Assembly: GCA_965533275.1 (NCBI GenBank)
Contig: CBESWG010000002.1
Span: forward strand, 121,432-185,431
From: JAUXEH01 sp965533275
Lineage (GTDB): Bacteria > Acidobacteriota > Aminicenantia > Aminicenantales > Aminicenantaceae
DNA length: 64,000 nucleotides
Direction: 5' to 3'
Shown here one piece after another: positions 8,029-16,643 of this stretch. Within the stretch, counting starts at the first letter, position 1, and every line of letters starts with the position of its first letter. The notes under the pieces are model-generated. The model ran no database searches, was not told the DNA's origin, and saw only the letters and a list, made by a program, of their open reading frames with translations. The position numbers were made by a program, and so were the translations under genes.

Positions 8029-8691
8029 ATGCTAAAACTGCGGAATATCACCAAGTATTACTCGAGCGGTTTCGTGAAGACATTTGTGCTGCGAGACATC
8101 GACATGGAAGTGAATGAGGGGGATTTTGTCACGATCATGGGACCGTCCGGAGCCGGAAAGTCCACGCTGCTCCACATCATCGGGATGTTGGACACGCCCT
8201 CATCCGGTGAGTATTTCTTCTATGACAGGGAGATCCACCGCCTGAGCGAACGCCAGCGTTCGGACATCCACAAAAACCACATCGGCTTCGTGTTCCAGAG
8301 CTACCACCTCATCGATGACCTCACCGTCTACGAGAATCTGGAAACGCCGCTTCTCTACAAGAAGGTCAAGGGCTCGGAACGCAAGAGCCGTGTATGTGAC
8401 ATGCTGGACAAGTTCAACATCGTAGGCAAACAGAAACTCTTCCCCAATCAGCTTTCCGGAGGCCAACAGCAGAGAGTGGCCGTGGCCCGTGCCCTGATCA
8501 TAGAGCCCAAGCTCATCCTGGCGGATGAGCCCACCGGGAACCTGAATTCAAGGGAAGGGGAGAACATCATGGAGATGTTCAGGGAACTGAATCAGGGTGG
8601 GACGACCATCATCCAGGTGACTCATTCGGAAAAGAAAGCCGCATACGGACAGAAGATCATCAACCTGTTGGACGGTTGGATCCAGGAGTGA
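8029..8691 (+). CDS. ABC transporter ATP-binding protein, MacB/LolD type (copy 2, variant D-loop)
   Basis: A 220-residue paralogue of the ATPase at 6923. Walker A GPSGAGKST, Q-loop FVFQSYHL, signature LSGGQQQR, the Walker B aspartate with catalytic Glu (LILADEP) and H-loop VTHS are intact. The D-loop reads TGNLNS where the family and copy 1 have TGNLDS, an Asp-to-Asn change (codon AAT). The D-loop Asp communicates between the two nucleotide sites of an ABC dimer. A heterodimer of the two copies would therefore have non-equivalent sites. A GAGGAGG ribosome-binding site precedes the ATG. The tolC-like gene follows 42 bases downstream. Confidence 0.92.
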   Translation: MLKLRNITKYYSSGFVKTFVLRDIDMEVNEGDFVTIMGPSGAGKSTLLHIIGMLDTPSSGEYFFYDREIHRLSERQRSDIHKNHIGFVFQSYHLIDDLTVYENLETPLLYKKVKGSERKSRVCDMLDKFNIVGKQKLFPNQLSGGQQQRVAVARALIIEPKLILADEPTGNLNSREGENIMEMFRELNQGGTTIIQVTHSEKKAAYGQKIINLLDGWIQE

Positions 8692-8733
8692 GATATTCCC
8701 AGTTCGTGGACACATGAGAACGGAGTCAAACCC

Positions 8734-10296
8734 ATGAAAAGTACAAGAGCTCTTTTGTCGTTGTTGTTGATGATCCCCCTGAGCACCGTGCTCGTCTTTG
8801 CGCCGCTTGCTGGCCAGCAGAGACAAGTCAAGATGACGCTGGAGGAGTGTATCGTAGCAGCAGTAAAGCACAACCTGGACATCGCCGTGCAGGTCTTCAA
8901 TCCCCAGATCACAGAGCTGTCGATCAAACAGGCCAAGGAGAGATTCCTGCCGCAGCTGTCCTTCGGATTCAACAAGCAGAGCCAGCAGAGTGCATCCTAT
9001 TCGTTCCTGGATACGGACGAAACCCTGCTGTCAGACTATGGTGACTGGTCGGCCCACCTCAACCAGGAGATCCCTACGGGAGGCAGGCTTTCTGTAAACC
9101 TGGCGTCCTACAAGAACAACACCAACCAGTCCTTCCAGATCATCAATCCGCGCTATGGCTCCACACTCTCCTTCAGCTTCGAGCAGCCGCTGCTCAAGAA
9201 TTTCGGCTTCAAAGCCAGCCGCCGGGAGATCCTCGTAGCCCAGAACAACCTGAACGTATCTGACAGTCAGTTCAGGGCCTCCCTGCTCCTGACGGTCTTC
9301 GACGTGGAGGAGGCCTACTGGAATCTGGTTTTCAACCTCGAGAACCTGGAAGTTATGACTCAGTCGCTGGAACTGGCCCAGGACCTGCTGCGCAAGAACA
9401 AGAAAGAGGTGGAAGTGGGGACCCTGGCCCCGATCGAGATCCTCACGGCAGAAGCCGAGGTGGCCACACGCGAGGCGGACATCCTCCAGGCCCAGGTGTC
9501 GGTGGAAAACAGTGAGGATACGCTCAAGACCCTGCTGAATGCCTTCACGGACGCGGAGAACCCTCTGATCTTTATCGATCCGGTGGAGCGGCCGGATTTC
9601 CAGAGGCTGGAGATCAATGTGGATGAGGCCCTGAAGGTCGCGCTCCTCAATCGCCCGGACCTCCAGTCCCAGCGCTTCGATCTTGAGAACCGTGAACTGG
9701 ACCTCAGCTTCGCCAGGAATCAGCTCCTGCCCGACCTCAGCCTGGACTTCAACTACTGGAGTCCCGGGATCTCGGGGACGCAGCTTATCTACGAGAACAA
9801 TGATCCCTACACCGGCAATATCGTCGGTCAGATTCCCGGCACGGGTGTCGATTCCCTGCAGGATGCATTGAACTTCACCTACCGGAACTGGGCTATCGGC
9901 CTCACACTCACGATCCCGTTCAATACGTTCCTGTCGCGCGCCGCTGAATCCCGGGCCCAGCTTGCCCTCGAGCAGTCCCTGACACAGATCAAGAGCCAGG
10001 AAAAGCAGATCTTCCTCGAGGTCCGCAATGCCGTGCGCATGGTGAACACCAATTACAAACGGGTTCAGGCCTACCAGGTGGCGCGTGACCTCTCAGAGCG
10101 GAAACTCGAGGTCGAAGAGAAGAAACTCAGGGTGGGGATGACCACAAATTATATCGTCCTTCAGCATCAGCGCGACCTGGCCAACTCCCGGAGCACCCTG
10201 CTCAGGGCTGCACTCGACTATGTGCTTTCCTTGGCCAGATTGGACATGGCCATGGGCATCACCCTGGACAAAAAAAACATCAAGATGGCCTTTTAG
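8734..10296 (+). CDS. TolC-family outer membrane efflux protein
   Basis: A 520-residue outer-membrane channel with a Sec signal peptide (residues 1-29, basic MKSTR start, hydrophobic core, cleavage near LAGQ). Two OEP repeats follow, with long amphipathic helices (for example TLEECIVAAVKHNLDIAVQ and the ESRAQLALEQSLTQIKSQ region) separated by beta-strand segments. Length and architecture are normal for TolC-like proteins. It is the last gene of the sigma-54-driven operon and would form the exit duct docked by the adaptor. A 222-bp gap with its own promoter separates it from tldD. Confidence 0.9.
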   Translation: MKSTRALLSLLLMIPLSTVLVFAPLAGQQRQVKMTLEECIVAAVKHNLDIAVQVFNPQITELSIKQAKERFLPQLSFGFNKQSQQSASYSFLDTDETLLSDYGDWSAHLNQEIPTGGRLSVNLASYKNNTNQSFQIINPRYGSTLSFSFEQPLLKNFGFKASRREILVAQNNLNVSDSQFRASLLLTVFDVEEAYWNLVFNLENLEVMTQSLELAQDLLRKNKKEVEVGTLAPIEILTAEAEVATREADILQAQVSVENSEDTLKTLLNAFTDAENPLIFIDPVERPDFQRLEINVDEALKVALLNRPDLQSQRFDLENRELDLSFARNQLLPDLSLDFNYWSPGISGTQLIYENNDPYTGNIVGQIPGTGVDSLQDALNFTYRNWAIGLTLTIPFNTFLSRAAESRAQLALEQSLTQIKSQEKQIFLEVRNAVRMVNTNYKRVQAYQVARDLSERKLEVEEKKLRVGMTTNYIVLQHQRDLANSRSTLLRAALDYVLSLARLDMAMGITLDKKNIKMAF

Positions 10297-10463
10297 CGAA
10301 AATGAAAATCGGCCCCGCGTGAACGCGTCGGTTCTGTACGAGCAGTTCCGATGTGATGCAGACCTCCCTTTCTCCATCGACTTCAGGCCCCTCGTTTCCT
10401 GACACTCAAGGTCGCCTTCTCAAGCATCCTCCCATGGGGATTTCCATGTTCTGATTAAAAGGT

Positions 10464-10491
10464 TTGAAACAGGAGTGGATTTTCATATAAT
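10464..10491 (+). promoter_or_regulatory. Sigma-70-type promoter for tldD-tldE
   Basis: TTGAAA (10464-10469), a 16-base spacer and a perfect TATAAT (10486-10491). It lies 27 bases before the tldD ATG. The rest of the 10297-10518 gap shows no further clear signal. Confidence 0.6.
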
Positions 10492-10518
10492 GGACGAAAA
10501 TCCCAAGAGAGGTCGTAT

Positions 10519-12054
10519 ATGAGCATACCAAGATATGTTGTGACAGACATTCCCCGGCGCAAGTTCCTCGGCCTCAGTCTCAAGGGAGGCATTGCGCTGG
10601 CTGCGGCACCCTCTGTTCTGACGCAGCTCCTATCCTGTAAGCGAACCGAGAAGGCGGCTGTCCAGACGGCTATCGATCCGGGGCTCATCAACACGACACT
10701 GCGGAAAGCCCTGGAAAAGGGTGGTGATTTCGCGGACGTGTATTTCGAAGACCGGATTTCCCGACGCATACTTATGGAGGAATCCAATTTCAAGAGTGCC
10801 GTTTTCGGGATCAGCCAGGGAGCCGGTGTGCGCGTCATTTCCGGAGATAGGACCGGATTCGCCTACACGGACGAGATCACACCGGAAAAACTCGCTCAGG
10901 CCGCTGAGGTCGCTTCCTACGTGGCACGCAGCGCCGTAGCAGTGAAGCCGGTGGCTGTGGCTTCCCAGGACCGCCCGTCCTATGTCAGTGTGAGGATGCC
11001 GCTGAACGAGGTGGCCGATGCCGATCGCTTGGAGGTCATGCAGCGGGCCAACCAGGCAGCCTTGGATTTCGATCCCCGGATCAAAATGGCTTCCATCAGC
11101 TACTACGATGAAATCCGGGGACGCACCGTCGCCACAAGTGAGGGCGTCCTGCTCAGCGATGCGCTGCCGCACATGTTTTTCATCGTCCAGACCCTGGGAG
11201 AGGGAAACAACACACGCCACATGGGGAGGGAGCGCCTGAGCAAGCACATGGGATTCGAGATGTTTGAACAGTTCCCACCGGAAGAGGTGGCCCGGACCTG
11301 TGCCCGGGAAGCCATCGCCATGCTGGAGGCCAAAGACTGTCCAGCCGGAAAGATGGATGTGGTCATGCAGAACGGTTGGGGAGGAGTCCTGGTCCACGAG
11401 GCGGTGGGACATCCTCTCGAAGCCGACAACATCGCCCGCGAGATCGGAGTATTCACGGGAAAACTGGGCCAGAAGGTCGCCAGCGAAGTCTTCACCATGG
11501 TGGATGACGGCAGCCTTCCCAACATGCGCGGGACCACCAATTTCGATGACGAAGGCACCCAGATGAAGCGCAACGTCCTGATCGACAAGGGTGTGCTGGT
11601 CAAATACATGACAGACATCCTTTCGGCCAAACAGATCAACATGGAACGCACCGGTAACGGCCGCCGCGAGACTTTCCGGCACATCCCCATCCCACGGATG
11701 ACCAACACTTTCATCGACCGGGGAGGGGCCAAGCCTGAGGATATCCTGGCTTCGACTGAGAACGGGATCTATGTCCAGAGCCTGAGCGGAGGAAGCGTCA
11801 ATCCCACCACCGGAGTGTTCAACTTCACCTGCCGGGAGGCCTATCTGATCGAAAATGGAAGGAAGACCACGCCTGTCAAGGGAGCCACACTGATCGGCAA
11901 CTGCTTGGATATCATTGCCAACATCGACGCTGTGGGTGATGATCTGGATTTTGGGCCCGGGATCTGCGGTAAGGGGCAGTCCTGCGAGGTTTCGGCAGGC
12001 CAGCCAACCGTGCGGATCCGGGGCATCAATGTGGGCGGAAGCCGTAGGAGATGA
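10519..12054 (+). CDS. tldD: TldD-family zinc metallopeptidase with a Tat-type, possibly lipoprotein, signal
   Basis: A 511-residue TldD/PmbA-family protein. The zinc motif HEAVGH is at residues 293-298, inside a conserved VHEAVGHPLEADN context, and a conserved Cys lies in GICGKGQ near the C-terminus, as in TldD. Family members degrade small or unfolded peptides in a TldD-TldE heterodimer. Unlike the E. coli enzyme, this one starts with a twin-arginine motif (PRRKFLGLS, Arg13-Arg14), a hydrophobic stretch (GGIALAAAPSVL) and a lipobox-like LLSC (Cys40), so it may be exported and lipidated. Its stop overlaps the tldE start by four bases. Confidence 0.93.
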   Translation: MSIPRYVVTDIPRRKFLGLSLKGGIALAAAPSVLTQLLSCKRTEKAAVQTAIDPGLINTTLRKALEKGGDFADVYFEDRISRRILMEESNFKSAVFGISQGAGVRVISGDRTGFAYTDEITPEKLAQAAEVASYVARSAVAVKPVAVASQDRPSYVSVRMPLNEVADADRLEVMQRANQAALDFDPRIKMASISYYDEIRGRTVATSEGVLLSDALPHMFFIVQTLGEGNNTRHMGRERLSKHMGFEMFEQFPPEEVARTCAREAIAMLEAKDCPAGKMDVVMQNGWGGVLVHEAVGHPLEADNIAREIGVFTGKLGQKVASEVFTMVDDGSLPNMRGTTNFDDEGTQMKRNVLIDKGVLVKYMTDILSAKQINMERTGNGRRETFRHIPIPRMTNTFIDRGGAKPEDILASTENGIYVQSLSGGSVNPTTGVFNFTCREAYLIENGRKTTPVKGATLIGNCLDIIANIDAVGDDLDFGPGICGKGQSCEVSAGQPTVRIRGINVGGSRRR

Positions 12055-13397
12055 ATGCCATGGAAGACTATAAAACCTTAGCGGATCAGCTCGTAAAGAA
12101 GTGCCTTAACAAAGGTGCGGACGCGGCCGAGGTCTTTCTCGAGTCGGGGAGAAACCTCGGCATCGAGGTCCGCAACGGCGAGGTGGAAACGATAGAGGAG
12201 GCCGCGTCCCACGGTGCGGGTTTTCGAGTATTCGTCAAGGGCAGCATGGCTTTTGCCCACTGCAACGACCTGTCCGAAAACTCCCTCTCCGATGCGATCC
12301 TGCGAGCGGTCCAGTTTGCCGCCCACACGACCCCGGATGAGAACAACGTCCTCCCGGATGAGAGGGGCGTTGCAGAGGTCGGCGAGCTCTTCGATCCCGA
12401 GTTGGCCGGAATCCCAATGGATACGAAGATATCCCTGGCGAAGGAGGCTGAAGGGCTGGCCATGAAGGATAAGCGCATCACTAAGAGCGCTGGAGCCGGC
12501 TTCTCGGAGGGGGAGGCGGAGGTTTTCCTCGCTAATTCCAATGGGCTTTCCAAGTACTATCGGGAGTCGGCCTGTTCTTACGGAATCTCCGTTGTTGCGG
12601 AGAAGGGGGAGCAGAAATCCTCCGGAGGAGAATATTGTTCACGCAGGTTCTATGCGGATCTCAAGCCTGCAGCCGAGGTTGCGGCGAAGGCGGCAGAGGA
12701 TGCCTATTCCATGCTGGATCCGCGGATGGTCAAGACCCAACAGGCGGCGGTGATCTTTGATCCGGATGCGGCCCGGGCCATCCTGGGAGGGATCCTGGCT
12801 GCGGTCAACGGAGAGCGCGTACTGCAAGGCGCAAGCTTCCTGGGGGATCAGCTGGGACAAAAGATCGGCTCCGGGCTCATCACGATCTATGATGACGGCA
12901 CGCGGCCGAAGAGCCTGGCCAGCTCTCCTTTCGATGGAGAGGGGGTGCCGACACAGAAGAGGACCATCGTGGATCGGGGCACCCTCAAAAGCTTCCTGTA
13001 CAACACCATTGTGGCCAAGCGGGCCGGCGTCGAGAGCACCGGCAATGCCAGCCGAGGAGGATACCGCAGCCTCCCCGGGATCGGAGCCCACAGCTTTTAC
13101 ATGGCGGCCGGGGAAGTCGACCGGCAAGAGATCCTCCAAAGCACGAAAAAGGGCCTCCTCCTCATGGGAGTCACCGGATACGGCATCAATCCCGTGAACG
13201 GCAATTTCAGCGGGGGAGCATCGGGATTCTGGATCGAGAACGGGCGGATCGCTTTCCCGGTCAAGGGACTCACGATCGCAGGTAGGGCGGATGAGATGCT
13301 GAACACGATCGATGTGCTGGGCAATGACCTGGATCTCGACCGCAGCATGACTGCCCCCACGTTCCGTATCGAGGAGATTTTGATCGGAGGGGAATGA
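12051..13397 (+). CDS. tldE: TldE/PmbA-family protein, partner of TldD
   Basis: A 448-residue TldD/PmbA-family subunit without the HExxxH zinc motif, as expected for TldE. Typical segments are GAFRVFVKGS-like near the N-terminus (reading GAGFRVFVKGS), VIFDPDAARAILG, GEGVPTQKRTIVDRG, and GNASRGGYRSLPG followed by NGNFSGGASGFWIENG near the C-terminus. It has no signal peptide, which contrasts with its partner. ATGA overlap with tldD implies coupled translation and a fixed ratio of the two chains. A second ATG nine bases on (12060) is possible. Confidence 0.9.
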   Translation: MNAMEDYKTLADQLVKKCLNKGADAAEVFLESGRNLGIEVRNGEVETIEEAASHGAGFRVFVKGSMAFAHCNDLSENSLSDAILRAVQFAAHTTPDENNVLPDERGVAEVGELFDPELAGIPMDTKISLAKEAEGLAMKDKRITKSAGAGFSEGEAEVFLANSNGLSKYYRESACSYGISVVAEKGEQKSSGGEYCSRRFYADLKPAAEVAAKAAEDAYSMLDPRMVKTQQAAVIFDPDAARAILGGILAAVNGERVLQGASFLGDQLGQKIGSGLITIYDDGTRPKSLASSPFDGEGVPTQKRTIVDRGTLKSFLYNTIVAKRAGVESTGNASRGGYRSLPGIGAHSFYMAAGEVDRQEILQSTKKGLLLMGVTGYGINPVNGNFSGGASGFWIENGRIAFPVKGLTIAGRADEMLNTIDVLGNDLDLDRSMTAPTFRIEEILIGGE

Positions 13398-13552
13398 TCT
13401 GAAACCCAAGGCTTCTGAGCGCTGCTGCGAACAGGAGACGATCTAGTCTCCGTTATCTCTGATATGGGGAGGGCCCGGATGCCTTCCTCCTGTATGATCG
13501 AAAATTTGCCAGCCGTATCCAAAAATATGGCCGGTTTTTCGGGAGAGATGGA

Positions 13553-16500
13553 ATGAAGAAGATGGACTGGAAGCCGCTTTGTGGACTGCTTGCACTGGTT
13601 ATCTGGATCGGGGCCTGTTCACCTCAGCCCCGGGCCTCAGCCCTTGAGACCAGGGAGATCATCCCGACCTACCCCTTCGGTACGCCCGATCCTGCCCCTG
13701 TGCTGGCCCGATCCGATGAGCTCTGGGGTCGTTTTGCCCGCATCTATCCCTATTCGTTTATCGATGAGTTCAGCCAGGAGGCGGTGGATCGAGAATGGAC
13801 TGTGGTGCACCTGGAAAATCCCTACATCTCGGTAGCGGTCCTGCCCGAAGTAGGAGGCAAGGTCTGGGGCGCCTTCGAAAAGACCACGGGCCAGGAGTTC
13901 ATCTACACCAACAATGTGCTGAAGTTCCGGGAGATCGCGCTTCGGGGGCCCTGGACCTCGGGCGGTATCGAATTCAATTTCGGGATCTTGGGACACACGC
14001 CTTCCGGCGCCCATCCAGTGGATTACCTGGTCCGCAGGCATCTCGACGGCGGTGTGTCCTGTACGGTGGGCAGCCTGGACCTGCCCTCCCGCACACGCTG
14101 GAACGTGACCATCCATGTCCCGCCTGATAAGGCTTACTTCGAGACCCGATCCTCCTGGTACAATCCCTCCTCGTTCCATCAGTCCTACTATGCCTGGATG
14201 AATGCAGCGGTGAGGGTAAGCGATGACCTTCAGTATGTGTTCCCGGGAAATTCCTGGATCGGGCACAACTATTCCGAGCCACTGAGGCCCTGGCCCAAGA
14301 ACTTGGAAGGGCGGGACCTGTCCTGGTACCGCAACAACGATTTTGGATCCTATAAGAGTTACTTTGCCATGGGAGAATATGCGGATTTTTTTGGCGGCTA
14401 CTGGCATGACTCGAATTTTGGCTTCGGACACTGGGCGCGCTATGACGATGTACCGGGACAGAAGATCTGGATCTGGGGGCTTTCCCGGCAGGGGATGATC
14501 TGGGAAAAGCTACTCACCGACGCGGACGGTCAGTACAGCGAGCCCCAGTCCGGACGCTTGTTCAACCAGACCGATCATGCCCTTTTCTCTCCAGGCAGCG
14601 GGGATCGCTGGAGGGAAGTCTGGTTCCCCTATAAGGATATAGGCCCCATGGTCGCGGCCACTCCCCGAGCTGTTCTGAGCCTGGCGAAAAACGATGAGCA
14701 GATCACTCTGGGAATCTGCCCTCTCGAGGGGCTGGAGCACGAGCTGGTCGTGGTCCAGGGGAATCAGGAAATCCTGCGGGAGCGGCTGAGCCTTCGTCCC
14801 CTGGAAACGGTGACACGCAGCTTCAATGCACCGGATGGGGGAGAATGGATTCAGGTCCGCATAGGCGGGCAGATCGTATATACGGACGATCCCGAGGCTT
14901 CTCGCCTGAAGCGCCCGATCCGATTCCGTGAGTACAAGGGGGGGGATTCCCTCGAAGACCTCTTCCTGGCTGCAGAGCGGATGGTACAGGAACGCAACTA
15001 TGTCCTGGCTCTGCCCATGTATCTCGAGATCCTGGAGAAAGAGCCCCTTCACGGCAAGGCGTTGAGCCGAGTGGCCGAGCTGTACAGCCGCCGCGGCGAA
15101 AATTCCCTGGCCCTGGGACATGTGGAACGCGCACTCGATAACGCCATGTATGATCCGGATGCCAACTTCGCCTATGGGGTCATAAACCGCAGGCAGGGCC
15201 ACCTGGTGGATGCGAGGGAAGCATTCGGGTGGGCTGCCAGGTCCCTGCAGTACCGCAGCGCTGCCTACTCCCAGATGGCCGAGATATTTCTGCTTGAGAA
15301 GGACTATACATCCGCCCTGGAGTACGGGAAGCGGGCGGGGGAGTATGACACACACAATCCGACAGCGCTGCAGGTGCAGGCCATCGCCCTGAGGCTGTCC
15401 GGGAGTGGTGTGGAGGCGGAAAACATTTTGGAACAGATACTCTCGTTTGATCCACTCAACCACACAGCCCGCTTCGAGCTCTACCGGCTTGAGCCCTCCG
15501 AGACCAGGCGGGACGAGTTCCTGCGCATGGTGCGGACAGAATATGGAAATGAAACCTACCTGGAGATGGCCCTCTACTACCTGGGCCTCGGTCTGAAAGA
15601 GGAGGCTGAGGAGCTTCTCGGACTGGCAGAACCTCATCCCATCGCGACCTACTGGTTGGCTTATACGCACCGCGAAAAAGCCCCAGAGCAAAGTGAAAAA
15701 CTCCTCACCAGTGCGGCAGAGGCTCCTGCAAGAGGAGTATTCCCGTTCCGGCTGGAGACCATCGCTGTCCTGGAATGGGCCTTAGAGAAAGATCCCGCCG
15801 CCTGGAAACACGGCTACTACCTTGCGCTGCTGCTATGGTCCAAGGGGCGGATGGCGGAGGCGCAGGCCCTCCTGGAGGAATGCGGTGAACCTGAATTTGC
15901 CCCTTTCTATCATGCCCGGGCGTTCTTTTATCGGGAAGCGGATCCCGAGAGGGCACTGAATGACCTCCAGGCCGCGACCAGGATCGATCCGGGAGGTTGG
16001 CGGAACTGGTTCCGGCTGCTGGAATTCTGCAACCTGTCTGGATACACTCAGGCGGCCTATGACTATGCGTTGGCTGCCGCCGATCGTTTTCCGCGATCCA
16101 TCCCCATCCAGGTGGAATATATCAAGACCCTGCTGGAGCGCCGTGCCCCAAGAGAGGCCGCGGAAGTGCTCGATGAGCTGGCTGTGCTCCCCTCCGAAGG
16201 AGCGACAGGCATCCATGGCCTCTATATGCGGGCCCACATAGAGCTTGGACTCGAGGAGATCGGGTCCGGGGCTTTGAGGCCTGCCGTCGAATCCCTGGAG
16301 AGATCCATGCAGTATCCCGAGAACCTGGGTACCGGCCGCCCCTATGAACCGGACCAGAGGATGTCCCAGTACCTGAAGGCCATGTGTCTCATCCGGCTGG
16401 GGGAGGCAGACAAGGCCGAGACTTTGTTCGATGCGATTCAGAAGTTCAGCGAAAGTCGGGGGACTCAGGACGCTGGACCTAATGCCTATTTCGGTGGGCT

Positions 16501-16639
16501 TGTTTTTCGGAGACGCGGAGCGGCGGCTAGGGCCCGGGACTGGCTCGGCCGGGCGGAACGGCCCTCCCAGGATGTCCTCGAGGCTCTCCGCCTGCTGGAG
16601 AGAGAGCCACAAGAGGCACCGTGTCCACGAGGAGGGTGA
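13553..16639 (+). CDS. DUF5107 and TPR-repeat lipoprotein
   Basis: A 1028-residue secreted protein. The N-terminus has a short basic start, a hydrophobic core and the lipobox IGAC (Cys22), so it is probably an outer- or inner-membrane lipoprotein. Residues of about 40-330 form a DUF5107-type domain, a large beta-rich fold like those of galactose-mutarotase or carbohydrate-processing proteins (LPEVGGKVWGAFEKTTGQEF, then FNFGILGHTPSGAHP). From about residue 475 to the C-terminus there are many TPR-like helical repeats (for example LPMYLEILEKEPLHGKALSR). The next gene starts four bases downstream, so the two form one unit. A role in glycan binding or processing is inferred from the domain and its neighbour. 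Confidence 0.8.
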   Translation: MKKMDWKPLCGLLALVIWIGACSPQPRASALETREIIPTYPFGTPDPAPVLARSDELWGRFARIYPYSFIDEFSQEAVDREWTVVHLENPYISVAVLPEVGGKVWGAFEKTTGQEFIYTNNVLKFREIALRGPWTSGGIEFNFGILGHTPSGAHPVDYLVRRHLDGGVSCTVGSLDLPSRTRWNVTIHVPPDKAYFETRSSWYNPSSFHQSYYAWMNAAVRVSDDLQYVFPGNSWIGHNYSEPLRPWPKNLEGRDLSWYRNNDFGSYKSYFAMGEYADFFGGYWHDSNFGFGHWARYDDVPGQKIWIWGLSRQGMIWEKLLTDADGQYSEPQSGRLFNQTDHALFSPGSGDRWREVWFPYKDIGPMVAATPRAVLSLAKNDEQITLGICPLEGLEHELVVVQGNQEILRERLSLRPLETVTRSFNAPDGGEWIQVRIGGQIVYTDDPEASRLKRPIRFREYKGGDSLEDLFLAAERMVQERNYVLALPMYLEILEKEPLHGKALSRVAELYSRRGENSLALGHVERALDNAMYDPDANFAYGVINRRQGHLVDAREAFGWAARSLQYRSAAYSQMAEIFLLEKDYTSALEYGKRAGEYDTHNPTALQVQAIALRLSGSGVEAENILEQILSFDPLNHTARFELYRLEPSETRRDEFLRMVRTEYGNETYLEMALYYLGLGLKEEAEELLGLAEPHPIATYWLAYTHREKAPEQSEKLLTSAAEAPARGVFPFRLETIAVLEWALEKDPAAWKHGYYLALLLWSKGRMAEAQALLEECGEPEFAPFYHARAFFYREADPERALNDLQAATRIDPGGWRNWFRLLEFCNLSGYTQAAYDYALAAADRFPRSIPIQVEYIKTLLERRAPREAAEVLDELAVLPSEGATGIHGLYMRAHIELGLEEIGSGALRPAVESLERSMQYPENLGTGRPYEPDQRMSQYLKAMCLIRLGEADKAETLFDAIQKFSESRGTQDAGPNAYFGGLVFRRRGAAARARDWLGRAERPSQDVLEALRLLEREPQEAPCPRGG

Positions 16640-16643
16640 ACGC

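Noticed and set aside
10630..11682. Minus-strand open frame of 350 codons opposite tldD
   Set aside because: It lies entirely inside tldD, has no ribosome-binding site or domain, and its composition is that of a complementary-strand frame.
13434..13451. GGAGAC-N6-GTCTCC hairpin after tldE
   Set aside because: The stem is only six base pairs and no T-tract follows, so I would not call it a terminator.
14510..15691. Minus-strand open frame of 393 codons opposite the DUF5107-TPR gene
   Set aside because: It overlaps a well-supported lipoprotein gene and shows no recognisable motif.
16431..16643. N-terminal extension of the DUF6067 gene
   Set aside because: It runs inside the preceding lipoprotein gene in another frame. 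The signal peptide and ribosome-binding site mark 16644 as the start.
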